Shown here piece by piece: positions 18,224 to 27,572 of a stretch of DNA of 64,000 nucleotides. Position numbers and translations under genes: made by a program. The notes beneath the pieces are model-generated. The model searched no databases, was not told where the DNA came from, and saw only the letters and a list, made by a program, of their open reading frames with translations. The number at the start of each line of letters is the position of its first letter. Within the stretch, counting starts at the first letter, position 1. This stretch comes from Lactiplantibacillus xiangfangensis. Lineage in GTDB: Bacteria > Bacillota > Bacilli > Lactobacillales > Lactobacillaceae. Where the stretch lies: assembly GCF_001438845.1 (NCBI RefSeq), contig NZ_JQCL01000103.1, forward strand, positions 62,001 to 126,000. Reading direction: 5' to 3'.

Positions 18224-18862
18224 CTAATGAGAATCCGTATTACAATTTACCAACCCTTGTTCCGCAAAGCTAAAGTAATCGTTTACACCGATAACAAAAC
18301 TATCTAACAAAGGTAATCCCATGATTTCACCGGCCAATTGGAGCCGTTTTGTAAACTCAACGTCCTTTTTACTAGGGTTCACATCACCGCTTGGATGATT
18401 ATGCGCAATCACGATTCTTGCGGTGGCTACGGTCAAAGCCGTCTGCATAATTTCACGCGGATGGGCCGGACAACTATTGAGCGTCCCTTGAAAAATGACC
18501 TGCCGTTTAACAATTTGATTTTTCGTATCTAAACACAATAATAATAATCTTTCCTGCTCCCAATTAGCGAAGTCATGGGCCAACTGCGCCCCCATTTGTT
18601 GGCTACCATATACTTGGCCCAAGACTACCTGATGCGGATGCGGTAGTAACTGCCCACACCGTAATGCGATTAGCAGGCCGTTCCATAAGGGATCCTGTGA
18701 CGATTGATTGAGCCACGTCACGGCGCTCCCCGGTGGAAACGTTTGTTCAAACGCTTGGGTCGCCTTGTCCACCGTGTTTGCCGCCAAAAAAGTCGCAAAA
18801 TATTGCTCAATTAGCTCATGAATCTGCGTCAGCGGCAAATTCTGCTCACCTAGACTCGTCAT
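18224..18862 (-). CDS. radC: RadC-family JAB-domain protein
   Basis: This 212-residue protein has the JAMM/MPN(+)-type metal motif HNHPSGD at 154-160 and a conserved upstream Glu, so a zinc-dependent hydrolase fold is likely. Despite its name RadC is not established as a repair enzyme, and its true function is unclear. The N-terminal helix-hairpin-helix part is degenerate. It precedes mreB as in Bacillus. No terminator is seen between radC and mreB. Confidence 0.92.
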   Translation of the reverse strand: MTSLGEQNLPLTQIHELIEQYFATFLAANTVDKATQAFEQTFPPGSAVTWLNQSSQDPLWNGLLIALRCGQLLPHPHQVVLGQVYGSQQMGAQLAHDFANWEQERLLLLCLDTKNQIVKRQVIFQGTLNSCPAHPREIMQTALTVATARIVIAHNHPSGDVNPSKKDVEFTKRLQLAGEIMGLPLLDSFVIGVNDYFSFAEQGLVNCNTDSH

Positions 18863-18943
18863 TCAACCACCCCTTCACTTAGTAGTTACGCCAAGTCTGG
18901 GACATCTCATTTACAGATCTCTTAAAATTCAGGGCACCTAAAC

Positions 18944-18991
18944 ACAAAAATCCTTGTGACTACCGCGGCGTACACGCTAGTCACAAGGATA
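18944..18991 (-). terminator. Intrinsic terminator downstream of folC and repeat copy C
   Basis: Stem ATCCTTGTGACTA / TAGTCACAAGGAT (13 bp) with TTTTTG on the minus-strand exit. Minus-strand transcripts leaving folC would pass through repeat copy C and end here. Confidence 0.75.
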
Positions 18992-19032
18992 ATTTGATTT
19001 CATTGAAATTTCAGTCAAATAGTAAAAAACTA

Positions 19033-19480
19033 AGCGTCACTGTACCAGTATTAATACTGATGAAAATCAATCACCTACTATTTAGTCCGGATGGCACTGA
19101 TAACATGCGGTCGTGGGACCGGGTTAAGCCTGAAAAGCGGTCTTAACCCTCGCCCGGAACAGTTGCAAAAACCGCAACTGTCCCGGACCGTCCGTGGTGT
19201 ACGGGCCGGAAATCCCACCGTCCCAACACCACCTTCACGACCGATGCTATCAGTGCCATCCTCCGAGTATTCCATAAATTGGGATCACACACCACGTTTA
19301 GCGAAGGCGGGTAGAATCGGTGTGCTGTGTCGGCAACAAGAGCCGGCGCCACTTGCCGACTCTTGTTGCGGGGCAATTCAAAGACGTGATTTATCGGCTT
19401 TGAATTGAGGACTCAGACCGCTCCTCGGCTGAGTCCGTCCCCCATAGCACACCGGTTCTACCCGACGAAGCGACTAATTT
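19033..19480. repeat. Double-cloverleaf repeat, copy C
   Basis: This is the most diverged full copy and the best test of the fold. Left closing helix: GGATGGCACTGAT 19089-19101 / ATCAGTGCCATCC 19249-19261 plus CGGTCGTG 19108-19115 / CACGACCG 19236-19243. Left arms: GGGTTAAG / CTTAACCC, CCGGAACAGTTGC / GCAACTGTCCCGG and GTGGTGT / ACACCAC. Right closing helix: CGGTGTG 19318-19324 / CACACCG 19448-19454 and GGGTAGAA / TTCTACCC. Right arms: GCAACAAGAG / CTCTTGTTGC, ATTCAAAG / CTTTGAAT and GACTCAG / CTGAGTC. Loops such as CCTGAAAAGCGGT match copy A exactly while the stems differ. The upstream flank has a palindrome CAGTATTAATACTG. Confidence 0.87.
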
Positions 19481-19485
19481 AAAAA

Positions 19486-20808
19486 CTAGTCTCCGCTCTG
19501 TTTAAAGTACGCCCGGACATCGGAAATAAAATACAATGAACCGGTCAGTAGTAAGACATCCTCACTCGACATTTCTTGAGTTGCCTGCAATAACGCTGCT
19601 TGCCAATTATCAAACACCTCTGCAGACCGACCATCTGGGAGCTCTGATTCGAGTTCACTCGGCGTCGTTGCGTGCCGTTTCGGGTTCGGCCCTGCGAACT
19701 GCGTTAATAGTAGGTGCACGTTGTTTAATTTTCCCAAAGTCTGAATCATTTGAGCGTGCTGTTTATCAGCGAGTACCGCAAAGATCACGTACACGTTTTG
19801 CCGGCCAAACCGCTCTTTGATCGTCGCGGCTAGTTCCGTCACCGCTGGTTCATTATGCGCACCGTCAATCATAATTAGGGGCATATCGTTCAAACGTTCA
19901 AAGCGGCCCGGCCACTGAACGTGTGCCAACGCCGTTTTAACATCCCGCACTTGTACTGGGACGTTCGTCTGGCGATGATAGTCTAAATAAGCCGCCAGTG
20001 CCACCGCGGCGTTATCAACTTGATAATCGCCTAAGAGTGGCGTCGTCAAATCTTTAAAATACTGACCACCGCCAGTAAAATTGAACCGTTCTTGCCAGCC
20101 CCGCGGTGTTAATAACGTCGTCGTAAAGTCAGTTCCTAACGTCTGCAACGGTGCATCGTGGTCAGCTGCCGTTTGGACCATTACTGTCTGCGCTTCTTCA
20201 GGCAATTTTCCAACGATGACCGGAACGTTGGTCTTAATAATGCCAGCCTTTTGACCGGCAATTGCGGTCAACGTATCACCTAGAATCTGCATGTGGTCGT
20301 AACCAATGGTCGTGATGACACTGACCCGTGGCGTCCAGACATTCGTGGAATCGTACAACCCACCCAAGCCGACTTCGACAATCGCTAAGTCAATTGGCTG
20401 TTCCGCAAAATACAAAAACATCATGGCCGTGATAATTTCAAACTCGGTGGGACCACCCTCGGGTAACTCAGCATCTAGCTTCGCCACAACCGGTTGGATT
20501 CGCTGAACAAGGTCCAACAAATCTGCGTCACTAATCGGTTGCCCGTCGACGCTGATACGTTCGTTAAAGCGCACAATGAATGGTGACGTAAACGTCCCCA
20601 CCGTCAACCCGTCAGCCATAAACAGGTCCCGTAAGTTTGCCACCGTCGAGCCCTTACCATTCGTACCCGCAACGTGGATGCCTTGAACCCGCTCTTGCGG
20701 ATCACCCAGTTCACTTAAAAACCGGCGCATCCGTTTCAACGTGGGGATTTTTTTGAATTTGGTCCGGCCATGAATGAAGGCGAGCGCCTCTTCATAATTA
20801 GTAATCAA
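19486..20808 (-). CDS. folC: Folylpolyglutamate synthase / dihydrofolate synthase
   Basis: The 440-residue Mur-ligase-family enzyme adds glutamate to folates (and possibly to dihydropteroate). The P-loop GTNGKGS is at about 48-54, the second motif is TSPFIVRFNERI and the C-terminal domain has MIDGAHNEPAV. The start is a TTG at 20808 with AAGGAGG 7 bases upstream. It follows valS as in Bacillus, with a terminator in the gap. Confidence 0.95.
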   Translation of the reverse strand: MITNYEEALAFIHGRTKFKKIPTLKRMRRFLSELGDPQERVQGIHVAGTNGKGSTVANLRDLFMADGLTVGTFTSPFIVRFNERISVDGQPISDADLLDLVQRIQPVVAKLDAELPEGGPTEFEIITAMMFLYFAEQPIDLAIVEVGLGGLYDSTNVWTPRVSVITTIGYDHMQILGDTLTAIAGQKAGIIKTNVPVIVGKLPEEAQTVMVQTAADHDAPLQTLGTDFTTTLLTPRGWQERFNFTGGGQYFKDLTTPLLGDYQVDNAAVALAAYLDYHRQTNVPVQVRDVKTALAHVQWPGRFERLNDMPLIMIDGAHNEPAVTELAATIKERFGRQNVYVIFAVLADKQHAQMIQTLGKLNNVHLLLTQFAGPNPKRHATTPSELESELPDGRSAEVFDNWQAALLQATQEMSSEDVLLLTGSLYFISDVRAYFKQSGD

Positions 20809-20857
20809 CTTTTGTCCTCCTTACGCCTAGTCGTTATAAAGGGCTAGTATTATCATT

Positions 20858-20904
20858 CAAAAAAGGTACTTCAGAAAATCAAAAATTTCTGAAGCACCTT
20901 TTAA
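20858..20904 (-). terminator. Intrinsic terminator after valS
   Basis: Stem AGGTACTTCAGAAA / TTTCTGAAGCACCT with a T-tract on the minus strand (A-run 20859-20864). Confidence 0.85.
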
Positions 20905-20914
20905 ATCAGCTTAA

Positions 20915-23584
20915 TTAAGCTTGTGCCTTAATGTCAGCTAGTCGCTGCTTAGTTGCAGCCAACTTATTTTCATTATCGGCTAATTTTTCTTTTTCGCTGT
21001 TAACAACGTCTTCCGGCGCGTTAGCTACGAATCGTTCGTTACCAAGCTTCTTAGTTGCCCGGGTAACTTCACTTTCGAATTTAGCTTGTTCTTTTTCCAA
21101 CTTCTGAATTTCTTCGTTTAAGTCAACCAGTTCAGCTAATGGAATGTAAATTTCTGCATCACTGATCACTTGCGTCATTGATAACTTCGGCGCAACGACA
21201 TCGGCCCCAATGGATAAGGTCTTTGGATGTGCAAAGCGTTGAATGTAGTCTTCGTTAGTCTTGAAGACCGTCTGCAAGCGTTGGTTGTCCGTCTTGATCA
21301 ACAGATCAACGGCTGAAGACATCTTAGCATTGGCTTCGGCACGAATACTCCGTACCGCCGTGATCAATTCGATCAAGGACGCCATGTCATCTTCAGCGGA
21401 CGCGTCATCAAACTCAGGATGGTCAACTGGGTAAGCCGCAACCACTAAGGATTTGCCAACGTGTGGCATTGATAACCAGATTTTTTCCGTCACGAATGGC
21501 ATGATTGGGTGTAATAACCGTAAGATTTGGTCCAAGACATAGGCTAACACGTTTTGCGTGTTTTCCTTAGCATGGGCGTCGTCACCGGTCAAGACTTCCT
21601 TACTCATTTCAATGTACCAGTCACAGAAGTCGTTCCAGATAAAGTTATAGAGTGCCCGGCCAGCTTCACCAAAGTCAAACTTATCAAAGGTGGTCGTCAC
21701 TTGTTTAACCGTTTCATTTAAGCGACTAAGAATCCATTTATCAGCCAACGTCCATTCGGATTTTGCTGGTAAGGTTGGTTCGGTCATGTCACCTAAGTTC
21801 ATGATGACGTAACGACTAGCGTTCCAAATCTTGTTGATAAAGTTCCAAGCTGCGTCCATCTTCGTGTAACTGAAACGAACGTCTTGACCAGCCGTTGAAC
21901 CGTTTGACAAGAACCACCGCAACGCGTCAGCCCCGTACTTCTTAATCACGTCCATTGGATCGATCCCGTTACCAAGTGATTTACTCATCTTGACACCGTG
22001 TTCGTCACGAATCAGGCCGTGTAATAAGACGTTCTTAAATGGTCGCCGTCCAGTAAATTCTAGGCTTTGGAAAATCATCCGTGAAACCCAGAACGGTAAA
22101 ATATCGTAACCCGTAACTAACGTGTTAGTTGGGAAATACCGTTTGAAATCAGCGGCATTTTCATCAGGCCAACCCATCGTTGAAAATGGCCATAAAGCAC
22201 TTGAGAACCAGGTATCCAAAACATCGGGGTCTTGTTCCCAGTTTTCAGGGTCCTTCGGCGCATCAACACCAACGTAGGTTTCGCCGGTCGTCTTGTTATA
22301 CCAAGCTGGAATCCGGTGTCCCCACCAAAGTTGCCGTGAAATAACCCAATCATGGATGTTTTCCATCCATTGCTTGAAGGCATCTTCGAACCGCTTAGGC
22401 ACAAAGTTAACGGCGTCATCGCCTTCTTGATTCTTCAAAGCTTGTTCAGCTAGCGGCTTCATTTTAACGAACCACTGGGTTGATAGCCGGGCTTCGACTT
22501 GAACATCGGTCCGTTCAGAATGCCCAACACTGTGGACGATTGGGTCAATCTTAATCATTAAACCTTGGTCTTGTAAATCTTTAACCATGGCTTTCCGAGC
22601 TTCAAAGCGATCCATACCTTCATACTTACCAGCGTTGGCATTCATGGAGGCATCGTCGTTCATCGTGTTGATTCGCTTCAAGTTATGACGGTTACCAACT
22701 TGGAAGTCATTAGGGTCGTGGGCTGGCGTAATTTTAACCATCCCAGTCCCAAATTCAGGGTCAACGTATTGGTCCGCGATAATCGGAATCTCACGGTCAG
22801 CCAACGGTAAGATCACCTTTTGGCCCACTAATTCTTTATAACGTTCGTCACTTGGGTTAACGGCAACGGCAGTATCACCCATCATCGTTTCTGGACGCGT
22901 CGTTGCAATTTCGATGTAATTTTTACCATTAAAGGTGTAGTTCTTATCAGCAAATGGGTACTTCACATGGTAGAACGCACCCTTGTCATCCTTATGAATC
23001 ACTTCAATATCAGACAACGCGGTCCGGGCTTGAGGATCCCAGTTAATAATGTATTCGCCACGATAAATGAGGCCCTTGTTATATAGGTCAACAAACACCT
23101 TTTTAACGGCATCGGATAACCCTTCATCCATCGTAAAGCGTTCACGGGAGTAGTCTAATGACAAGCCCATCTTGGCCCATTGTTGCTTAATAATGGACGC
23201 GTACTCGTCTTTCCAATCCCAAACTTGTTTAATGAATTTCTCGCGTCCCAAGTCGTAACGGCTAATGCCTTGTTCACGTAACTTGGCTTCAACCTTAGCC
23301 TGCGTTGCAATTCCGGCATGGTCCATCCCTGGTAACCAGAGCGTATCAAACCCTTGCATCCGCTTCTGGCGAATAATAATATCTTGTAACGTGGTGTCCC
23401 AAGCGTGACCCAAGTGTAACTTACCCGTAACGTTAGGCGGTGGAATCACGATGGAATACGGTTTAGCTTTTTTGTCGCCCGAAGGCTTAAATAAATCTTC
23501 GTCTAACCAAGTTTGGTACCGACCCTTTTCAACAGCGGTCGGATCATATTTGGTTGGCATATCAGTCGTTGGTTCTTCTGACAT
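20915..23584 (-). CDS. valS: Valyl-tRNA synthetase
   Basis: This class I aminoacyl-tRNA synthetase of 889 residues charges tRNA-Val and edits mischarged threonine. The HIGH-type motif HLGH lies in [16 protein letters not shown], the KMSKS motif is intact ([12 protein letters not shown]), and the C-terminal coiled-coil tail ([21 protein letters not shown]) is present. The start is the ATG at 23584. An upstream in-frame ATG at 23623 falls inside the T-box terminator hairpin and cannot be the normal start. Expression is controlled by the Val T-box leader. Confidence 0.97.
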   Translation of the reverse strand: MSEEPTTDMPTKYDPTAVEKGRYQTWLDEDLFKPSGDKKAKPYSIVIPPPNVTGKLHLGHAWDTTLQDIIIRQKRMQGFDTLWLPGMDHAGIATQAKVEAKLREQGISRYDLGREKFIKQVWDWKDEYASIIKQQWAKMGLSLDYSRERFTMDEGLSDAVKKVFVDLYNKGLIYRGEYIINWDPQARTALSDIEVIHKDDKGAFYHVKYPFADKNYTFNGKNYIEIATTRPETMMGDTAVAVNPSDERYKELVGQKVILPLADREIPIIADQYVDPEFGTGMVKITPAHDPNDFQVGNRHNLKRINTMNDDASMNANAGKYEGMDRFEARKAMVKDLQDQGLMIKIDPIVHSVGHSERTDVQVEARLSTQWFVKMKPLAEQALKNQEGDDAVNFVPKRFEDAFKQWMENIHDWVISRQLWWGHRIPAWYNKTTGETYVGVDAPKDPENWEQDPDVLDTWFSSALWPFSTMGWPDENAADFKRYFPTNTLVTGYDILPFWVSRMIFQSLEFTGRRPFKNVLLHGLIRDEHGVKMSKSLGNGIDPMDVIKKYGADALRWFLSNGSTAGQDVRFSYTKMDAAWNFINKIWNASRYVIMNLGDMTEPTLPAKSEWTLADKWILSRLNETVKQVTTTFDKFDFGEAGRALYNFIWNDFCDWYIEMSKEVLTGDDAHAKENTQNVLAYVLDQILRLLHPIMPFVTEKIWLSMPHVGKSLVVAAYPVDHPEFDDASAEDDMASLIELITAVRSIRAEANAKMSSAVDLLIKTDNQRLQTVFKTNEDYIQRFAHPKTLSIGADVVAPKLSMTQVISDAEIYIPLAELVDLNEEIQKLEKEQAKFESEVTRATKKLGNERFVANAPEDVVNSEKEKLADNENKLAATKQRLADIKAQA

Positions 23585-23611
23585 ATGGGGCACATCCTTT
23601 CCCTTGGCACT

Positions 23612-23866
23612 AAAAAAATCCATTCATCCTATAGACTAGGACGAATGGATTTCGCGGTACCACCTAATTTTAAAGCACGGTTAAAACCGGCTTTACAACT
23701 TAAACATAATTGTTAACGAACGGTGTATCCCGTCCGGCTACCCCTACTACTTTCAGGGCAACAGCTCGCAAGCTACCTTCACTTAAAACTGCCGAAAACT
23801 TCCAGTCCCGTTTTCTTCCTGTAGACAGTGGTCTAAGCTACTCTCTTGCTCATTGCTGGATGACAC
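23612..23866 (-). promoter_or_regulatory. T-box leader of valS (Val specifier GTA)
   Basis: On the minus strand Stem I has lower helix GCAAG/CTTGC, the AGAGTA motif, and the specifier codon GTA followed by G. The antiterminator core AGGTGGTACCGCG is at 23653-23665. The terminator at 23612-23652 has stem ATCCATTCATCCTA paired with TAGGACGAATGGAT and a T7 tract. The codon agrees with the gene it controls, so this leader calibrates the specifier-loop layout used for the other two T-boxes here. Confidence 0.95.
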
Positions 23867-23867
23867 T

Positions 23868-23896
23868 ATTGTAATGAATTTATGCAAGTACGTCAA
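23868..23896 (-). promoter_or_regulatory. valS promoter
   Basis: −35 TTGACG (23891-23896), 17-base spacer, −10 TACAAT (23868-23873) on the minus strand, just before Stem I. It abuts the tpx stop at 23900. Confidence 0.85.
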
Positions 23897-23899
23897 TCC

Positions 23900-24394
23900 T
23901 TATTCGAATTGTTTCAAGGCATCTAACGCGGCCACGTAATTTGGTTCATGGCTCACATCCGGCACAATTTCATGATAGACAATCTTACCGGCTGCATCGG
24001 CTACGTAAATGGCACGCGTTAACGTCCCGTTATTTGGCAAGTACAAGTTCGTTGCGTAACCAAAGGACAATTCTTCATCGGAAACAACCGTCAAATTTTT
24101 GACACCTTCCTTAGCACACCAGCCGGCTTGATCTGCAATTGAATTGTTAGAAACGGCCAAAAACTGAACGTGTGGATACTGATCCGCCTGTTGGTTAAAC
24201 TTGCGGGTTTGAATCGAGCAGACCCGGGTGTCAATATCGGGCATTACACTGATCAGAACGGGCTTACCTAGTAAGTCCTTGGTCTTTAGTTTTTCATCAT
24301 GCGTTGTAAAAACTTTGAACTTGGGTAACACGTCGCCATCTTTAAGCGGTTCCCCAACTAAATCTAACTTTTGATCATGAAATAATACTTGCAC
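23900..24394 (-). CDS. tpx: Thiol peroxidase
   Basis: The 164-residue peroxiredoxin of the Tpx class reduces peroxides using thioredoxin. The peroxidatic Cys is at about 59 (DTRVCSIQT) and the resolving Cys at about 93 (GWCAKEG). Length is typical. The GTG at 24394 is chosen because AAGGGG lies 8 bases before it; a GTG three codons upstream overlaps that site. It lies upstream of valS and is separated from thiI by a 557-base gap. Confidence 0.95.
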   Translation of the reverse strand: MQVLFHDQKLDLVGEPLKDGDVLPKFKVFTTHDEKLKTKDLLGKPVLISVMPDIDTRVCSIQTRKFNQQADQYPHVQFLAVSNNSIADQAGWCAKEGVKNLTVVSDEELSFGYATNLYLPNNGTLTRAIYVADAAGKIVYHEIVPDVSHEPNYVAALDALKQFE

Positions 24395-24549
24395 AGCAAA
24401 CACCCCTTCGAAATCTTAATGTCGCAAACAAACTATTCAAACTAGTATGCTTTAAACTTACCGCAAACTAACCTAACTCGCAAATGTTAGCCTTAAAGTT
24501 TTTCGGGTTTCGTGGGTAAATAACTGAATACTAGTCTTTTTCAATCCAC

Positions 24550-24720
24550 TAAAGGTTGAAAGTAATAAAACTAGGTCACTTGTTGCCATCGCACTGCTTA
24601 TCGTTAAAAACTCAATATTTTTCGGCGCTTCGCCGGCAGAATTATTTTAAACAAACCGGTCAAGTTTGATATATAGCTGGAGGGCGCCACGACAGATGAA
24701 ATCACGAGCAACCGGAAGCA
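24550..24720 (-). repeat. Internally deleted remnant of the double-cloverleaf repeat
   Basis: Read on the minus strand, this segment keeps the 5' end (GCTTCCGG, GTGATTTCATCTGTCGTGGC), the linker CCTCCAGCT, and the 3' end ATTCTGCCGGCGAAGCG. The arm regions of both domains are gone. It keeps a 3' flank of about 65 bases that is shared with the remnant at 4800-4870. In the 557-base gap 24395-24951 I see no gene; 24721-24895 holds nothing I can name. Confidence 0.75.
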
Positions 24721-24895
24721 GGAAGCTTAATAATTTTATTAGTACCTTGCCCCACCAGACTGTAATGTAAGACTAATCAAAAAATACTATTGATTCCATC
24801 AACGATAATAGAATGAGTTATTGAATCAAGTTCATTTTAGCGAAAGCGGATCATATAGATACTTCAGCTTTTAGTGTCTTATTAAAGAACAACTA

Positions 24896-24942
24896 TAAAA
24901 AGGATTCGGAAATTTTAAAATAATTTCCGAATCCTTTTTTGC
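24896..24942 (-). terminator. Intrinsic terminator after thiI
   Basis: Stem AAAGGATTCGGAAATT / AATTTCCGAATCCTTT-type arms with A- and T-runs on both sides. It sits 10 bases past the thiI stop and is symmetrical enough to work in both directions. Confidence 0.88.
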
Positions 24943-24951
24943 CTCACTCTT

Positions 24952-26169
24952 TTAGAGTAATTCTGCAAACACGTCTTCTTGCGCGTTCATGTAGTTTTCG
25001 CCCGGTTTGATTTCACTGATGACAATGCCATCCAGTGCACGTTGCATCAAGCCTTCAACGTCGATCCGTTCTTCGTAAGACCGTGACCGGTCTAACTTTG
25101 GATGGGTCTTCGGTGCTGGCGGTGCAAAAATCGTACAACAGTCTTCAAATGGCATGATTGACAAGTTATACGTGTCGATTTCTTCAGCAACCTTAATGAT
25201 TTCGGTCTTATCCATTGAAATCACGGGCCGTAAAACTGGTAACGTCGTCACGTCGTTAATGGCAATCATACTGTCCATCGTTTGTGACGCAACTTGACCT
25301 AAAGACTCACCGTTAAAAATGGCCTTACCGTTCCGCTTACGCGTAATGGCGTCCATTAAGCGCATCATTAATCGACGTTGAACCGTCATCAAATAGCCTT
25401 CTGGGACCTTTTCCTTAATTTCTTCTTGGATTTCAGTGAATGGAATTTGAATAAACTTAACGCTCCCAGAGTAACTGGCCAACGTTGAGGCTAACTGCTT
25501 CGCTTTCGCTAACGCTTGTTCACTCGTGTATGGCGGACTAAAGAAATGAACCATTTCCATATTAACGCCACGCTTCATACCAAGGTACCCGGCAACTGGT
25601 GAGTCAATCCCACCAGATAGCATTAGCATCCCTTTACCAGCGGTCCCAACGGGTAACCCACCGGCACCTTGAATCGTTTCTGATGACAAGAAGATCCCGT
25701 TCAAACGAACTTCTACTCGTAAAACGATGTCTGGTTGCTTCATTTTAACTTGAATACCGTCAACGTGGTCTAAAATTTGACCACCCAACATGTCATTAAT
25801 TTCATTCGTATCGTATTCAAACTGATGATCCGAACGCCGAGTATTGATCTTAAACGTCATCCCAGGTTGGTATTGTGCTTTTACCATTTCAATGGCCGTC
25901 TTATAAACGGCGTCCATATCTTGGTCAACACGAATACTTGGTGAAAAGTTTTGAATACCAAATACCAGCTTTAAGCGTGCCATGACCTTGGTCGAATCTT
26001 CACCATTTAACATGATGTGCATTCGGTCGCGGTTGGCGTGCACCTTTAGCTCGGGAAAATCGTGCAAAGCTTTGCGGACGTTACGACCTAAACTGTCAAT
26101 GAAGTTCCGCCGGTTTTTACCTTTGGTCGACAGTTCCCCGTAACGCACCATAATTTCAGTGTATTGCAT
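24952..26169 (-). CDS. thiI: tRNA 4-thiouridine synthetase ThiI
   Basis: The protein has 405 residues from the ATG at 26169 (a longer frame to 26226 has no better ribosome-binding site). It adenylates tRNA U8 for 4-thiouridine formation using sulfur from the neighbouring desulfurase. An N-terminal ferredoxin-like/THUMP region is followed by the PP-loop SGGIDSPVA and a C-terminal AANH-type domain. The rhodanese extension of enterobacterial ThiI is absent, as usual in Gram-positives. The nifS-thiI pairing supports the sulfur-relay role. Confidence 0.95.
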   Translation of the reverse strand: MQYTEIMVRYGELSTKGKNRRNFIDSLGRNVRKALHDFPELKVHANRDRMHIMLNGEDSTKVMARLKLVFGIQNFSPSIRVDQDMDAVYKTAIEMVKAQYQPGMTFKINTRRSDHQFEYDTNEINDMLGGQILDHVDGIQVKMKQPDIVLRVEVRLNGIFLSSETIQGAGGLPVGTAGKGMLMLSGGIDSPVAGYLGMKRGVNMEMVHFFSPPYTSEQALAKAKQLASTLASYSGSVKFIQIPFTEIQEEIKEKVPEGYLMTVQRRLMMRLMDAITRKRNGKAIFNGESLGQVASQTMDSMIAINDVTTLPVLRPVISMDKTEIIKVAEEIDTYNLSIMPFEDCCTIFAPPAPKTHPKLDRSRSYEERIDVEGLMQRALDGIVISEIKPGENYMNAQEDVFAELL

Positions 26170-26242
26170 GAAATGAGAGTCCTTCTTTCCTTTGAGTCTA
26201 ACAAGCTTAACCCTTGTTAGTGGCAACCATGATTAACACGAT

Positions 26243-27397
26243 TTAGGCATCCGCATTAATTTTAGAAAACTTTTGATATAACTTATCGAAGACTTTGATA
26301 AACTCATCTGCTTCAGCCAACGTGTTGTTTTCGTCTAAACTAATTCGTACGGCACTTGTAGCGACATTTTCTTGAATATGCATCGCCATTAACGTGCTGG
26401 ACGCCAAGTGCTTCTTAGATGAACAAGCACTCGTTGTTGAAATAAAGATATCCTGATCTTCAAACGCGTGCACGATGGTCTCACCACGAACCCCGTTAAT
26501 GGTAAAACACAGGATATGGGGGGCAAAACCGTCCGTTGGCTGACTGAAGATGGTGACTTTAGGGAACGTCTTAATGTGGTCGTAGATCCGTTGCTTGATG
26601 GCACGTTCACGGGCCACTTTTCCATCTTCATCGGTCAATAATAACCGTAACGCTTTGGCCATTCCGGCAATGGCGGGCAAGTTTTCAGTTCCTGAACGCC
26701 AGTTACTTTCCTGACCACCACCGGTCATGAGCGGCGAGAGTTTACGGCCTTGACGCGCATAAATGAAGCCAACGCCCCGTGGTGCGTGAAATTTATGACC
26801 AGAGAACGTCACAAAGTCAACCCGGTCATTCATAATCATGTCCTGGATGCCCTTACCAATGCCTTGCACAGCATCAATGTGGAAGTGGATCTTGGGGTAA
26901 GCTTTCAAGACGTCCGCCACTTCTAACAAGGGTTGAATCGTCCCGATTTCGTTGTTCACAGCCATCGTCGAAACTAAAATCGTGTCCGGACGAATCGCAG
27001 CCTTTAAGTCCGCCGCGCTAATTCGGCCTTCCGCGTCAACGGGCAGGTAGGTAACGTCAAAGCCCAATTCTTCCAACTGTTCCATTGAATTATGAATCGC
27101 TGGGTGTTCAACCGCCGTGGTAATCAAGTGTTTCCCAAACGACCGCTTCTCCATCGCCGTCCCCTTAACGACCCAATTGTCGCCTTCAGTTCCACCGGAC
27201 GTGAAGAAAATCTCATTCGGTTTGGCCCCAATCAACGTTGCAATCTGCTGCCGTGATTGTTCCAATAAATGGAATGCGTTTTCGCCAAACCGGTGCAAAC
27301 TAGAAGGATTCCCCCAAATCTGTTGGGAAACCTTCGTATAAGTATCTAGTACGGCTGGTGCCGCCTGAGTCGTCGCACTATTATCAAAATAAATCAT
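26243..27397 (-). CDS. Cysteine desulfurase (NifS/IscS-like, NifZ/YrvO type)
   Basis: This PLP-dependent enzyme of 384 residues releases sulfur from cysteine for tRNA thiolation. The PLP lysine is in TFSGHKFHAPRGVGF, and the flexible active-site Cys is in STTSACSSKK. The ATG at 27397 follows GAAGG by 7 bases; a longer upstream frame is not supported. It is directly upstream of thiI (73-base gap) and is probably its dedicated sulfur donor, as in Bacillus. Confident on the reaction, less so on the exact paralogue name. Confidence 0.94.
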   Translation of the reverse strand: MIYFDNSATTQAAPAVLDTYTKVSQQIWGNPSSLHRFGENAFHLLEQSRQQIATLIGAKPNEIFFTSGGTEGDNWVVKGTAMEKRSFGKHLITTAVEHPAIHNSMEQLEELGFDVTYLPVDAEGRISAADLKAAIRPDTILVSTMAVNNEIGTIQPLLEVADVLKAYPKIHFHIDAVQGIGKGIQDMIMNDRVDFVTFSGHKFHAPRGVGFIYARQGRKLSPLMTGGGQESNWRSGTENLPAIAGMAKALRLLLTDEDGKVARERAIKQRIYDHIKTFPKVTIFSQPTDGFAPHILCFTINGVRGETIVHAFEDQDIFISTTSACSSKKHLASSTLMAMHIQENVATSAVRISLDENNTLAEADEFIKVFDKLYQKFSKINADA

Positions 27398-27572
27398 GTT
27401 TGAGCCTTCACTTTCTAATAAAGCAGTGCCACGCACTTACTTTCGATAAGAATTCTTTGCAATTATACCAAATAATCACGTTGAAACAAGTCCTTTTGTC
27501 CGTCGAGCTAGTCGTAACCACTAAAAAACGATTCGAATCAACGTGATTCGAATCGCCGTGATTGACCGCAAC

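Noticed and set aside
19091-19408. Open frame of 105 codons across repeat copy C
   Set aside because: It runs through the arms of the structured repeat, has no ribosome-binding site, and the other copies do not keep the frame.
23584-23623. Upstream in-frame ATG for valS
   Set aside because: It lies within the T-box terminator hairpin; the ATG at 23584 is the plausible start.
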